Shown: in pieces, positions 6,029-6,650 of the stretch
Position numbering within the stretch: position 1 is the first letter of the stretch
Layout of the letters: every line of letters begins with the position of its first letter
Assembly (NCBI GenBank): GCA_903904765.1
Contig: CAIVEA010000031.1
Span: 1 to 6,650, forward strand
DNA: 6,650 nt
Reading direction: 5' to 3'
Origin: an uncultured Chloroflexota bacterium
Lineage (GTDB): Bacteria; Chloroflexota; Anaerolineae; Aggregatilineales; Phototrophicaceae
Position numbers and translations under genes: made by a program
The notes under the pieces: generated by a model
What the model was told of the DNA's origin: nothing
Seen by the model: the letters and a program-made list of their open reading frames with translations, nothing else
The model's database searches: none

Positions 6029-6650
6029 GAGACACGCTCTAGCGCGAGGGTATCGCCCAGCGGCGCGAGGGTCATGCTGCGTGTCAGATCGCCCAGCGTG
6101 CCATTCTGCACGGCAGCAGTGATGGTCGGGTCACCATCCAGCAGGCGCAGCGCCACCCAGCGAGCATTGGCTAGACCGGGAAACTCGGTATTCAGTTCGG
6201 TGGTCAGTTCCTGTACGGCACGTTCCACCGCTGGCGGCAGCGCGGGCAGGCGGCGCGGTTGCGGGACGATTTGCCCGCTGGCGACCTGCGCGATGGCGCT
6301 CAACAGTTCATCCAGCCCCAAACGTTGACGGGCGGCCATCGGGATAACGGGCACGCCCAGTTTGCGCGACAGGTGGCGCACATCAATCTTCAGACCGTGC
6401 CGTTCGGCCTCGTCCATCAGGTTGAGGGCGATCACCACGCGATCGGTGATTTCCATGATTTGCAGCGCCAGATTCAGATTGCGTTCGAGGCGGGTGGCAT
6501 CCACTACCACCACCGTCACCGAAGGCTGTCCGAACAGGATGAAATCGCGGGCGATTTCTTCATCGGTGCTGGTCGAGAGCAGGGAATATGTCCCCGGCAG
6601 ATCAACAACCTTATACGTTTCGCCGCCATAGACGAAGCCGCCTTCGGCGC
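6025..6650 (-). CDS. feoB: FeoB small GTPase domain protein (split FeoB), 5' end beyond window
   Basis: The frame is open to the right edge, and 207 residues are visible up to the stop. It encodes the soluble G-protein half of FeoB, which binds and hydrolyses GTP to drive or gate Fe(II) uptake by the permease encoded next. Numbering from the first complete codon, the G3 motif DLPG is at 16-19, followed by TYSL and STDEEIARDF, a standard FeoB switch II region. G4 is NLMD at 76-79 (NxxD form), and the G5 region is near PMAARQRLG (103-111), where the usual Ser-Ala is Ala-Ala. Residues from about 135 match the start of the GDI domain, with RWVALRLLDGD around 155-165. The G1 P-loop and switch I lie outside the window. 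The protein ends within the GDI region, and the permease ORF carries the rest of it. A GTG at 6519 could look like a start but falls inside the GTPase fold, so it is not the true start. Confidence 0.9.
   Translation of the reverse strand, partial: AEGGFVYGGETYKVVDLPGTYSLLSTSTDEEIARDFILFGQPSVTVVVVDATRLERNLNLALQIMEITDRVVIALNLMDEAERHGLKIDVRHLSRKLGVPVIPMAARQRLGLDELLSAIAQVASGQIVPQPRRLPALPPAVERAVQELTTELNTEFPGLANARWVALRLLDGDPTITAAVQNGTLGDLTRSMTLAPLGDTLALERVS

Overview
The window is GC-rich and densely coding, with ordinary bacterial gene architecture. It holds one large gene on the minus strand, two overlapping genes on the plus strand, and a two-gene minus-strand unit that runs off the right edge. 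The most likely source is a Chloroflexota (Chloroflexi)-type bacterium. That is an inference from three things: the form of split FeoB, the GC-rich P1B-ATPase, and several copies of a CCCTCACCCC...CCCCTCTCC-type intergenic hairpin repeat of a kind I associate with that phylum. I see no rRNA or tRNA gene, CRISPR array, insertion sequence, phage gene or toxin-antitoxin pair.

Layout. Positions 1-172 are a noncoding tail packed with three GC-rich hairpins of one repeat family. Positions 173-2335 (minus) encode a complete 720-residue heavy-metal P1B-type ATPase whose motifs fit the Zn/Cd/Pb-exporting class. Positions 2336-2679 form a divergent intergenic region of 344 bp. It carries a near-perfect 24-bp palindrome just upstream of the ATPase start, a probable metalloregulator operator, as well as two small hairpins and a fourth repeat copy. 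Positions 2680-3645 and 3642-4532 (plus) encode two paralogous EamA/DMT-family membrane transporters that overlap by ATGA. Positions 4533-4606, between convergent genes, hold a fifth repeat copy. Positions 4607-6028 and 6025 to the right edge (minus) together encode FeoB, the ferrous iron transporter, split into a separate GTPase protein (5' end outside the window) and a separate membrane permease, again joined by ATGA.

Functional picture. Two of the three transcription units handle transition metals: efflux of Zn/Cd/Pb by the ATPase and GTP-linked uptake of Fe(II) by the split FeoB. The EamA pair between them has no substrate that can be read from sequence; the tandem overlap suggests the two products are made together and may work together. 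Nothing here clearly amounts to an undescribed system. The points most worth a second look are the split FeoB, the candidate operator, the hairpin repeats at gene ends, and the co-translated EamA paralogues.
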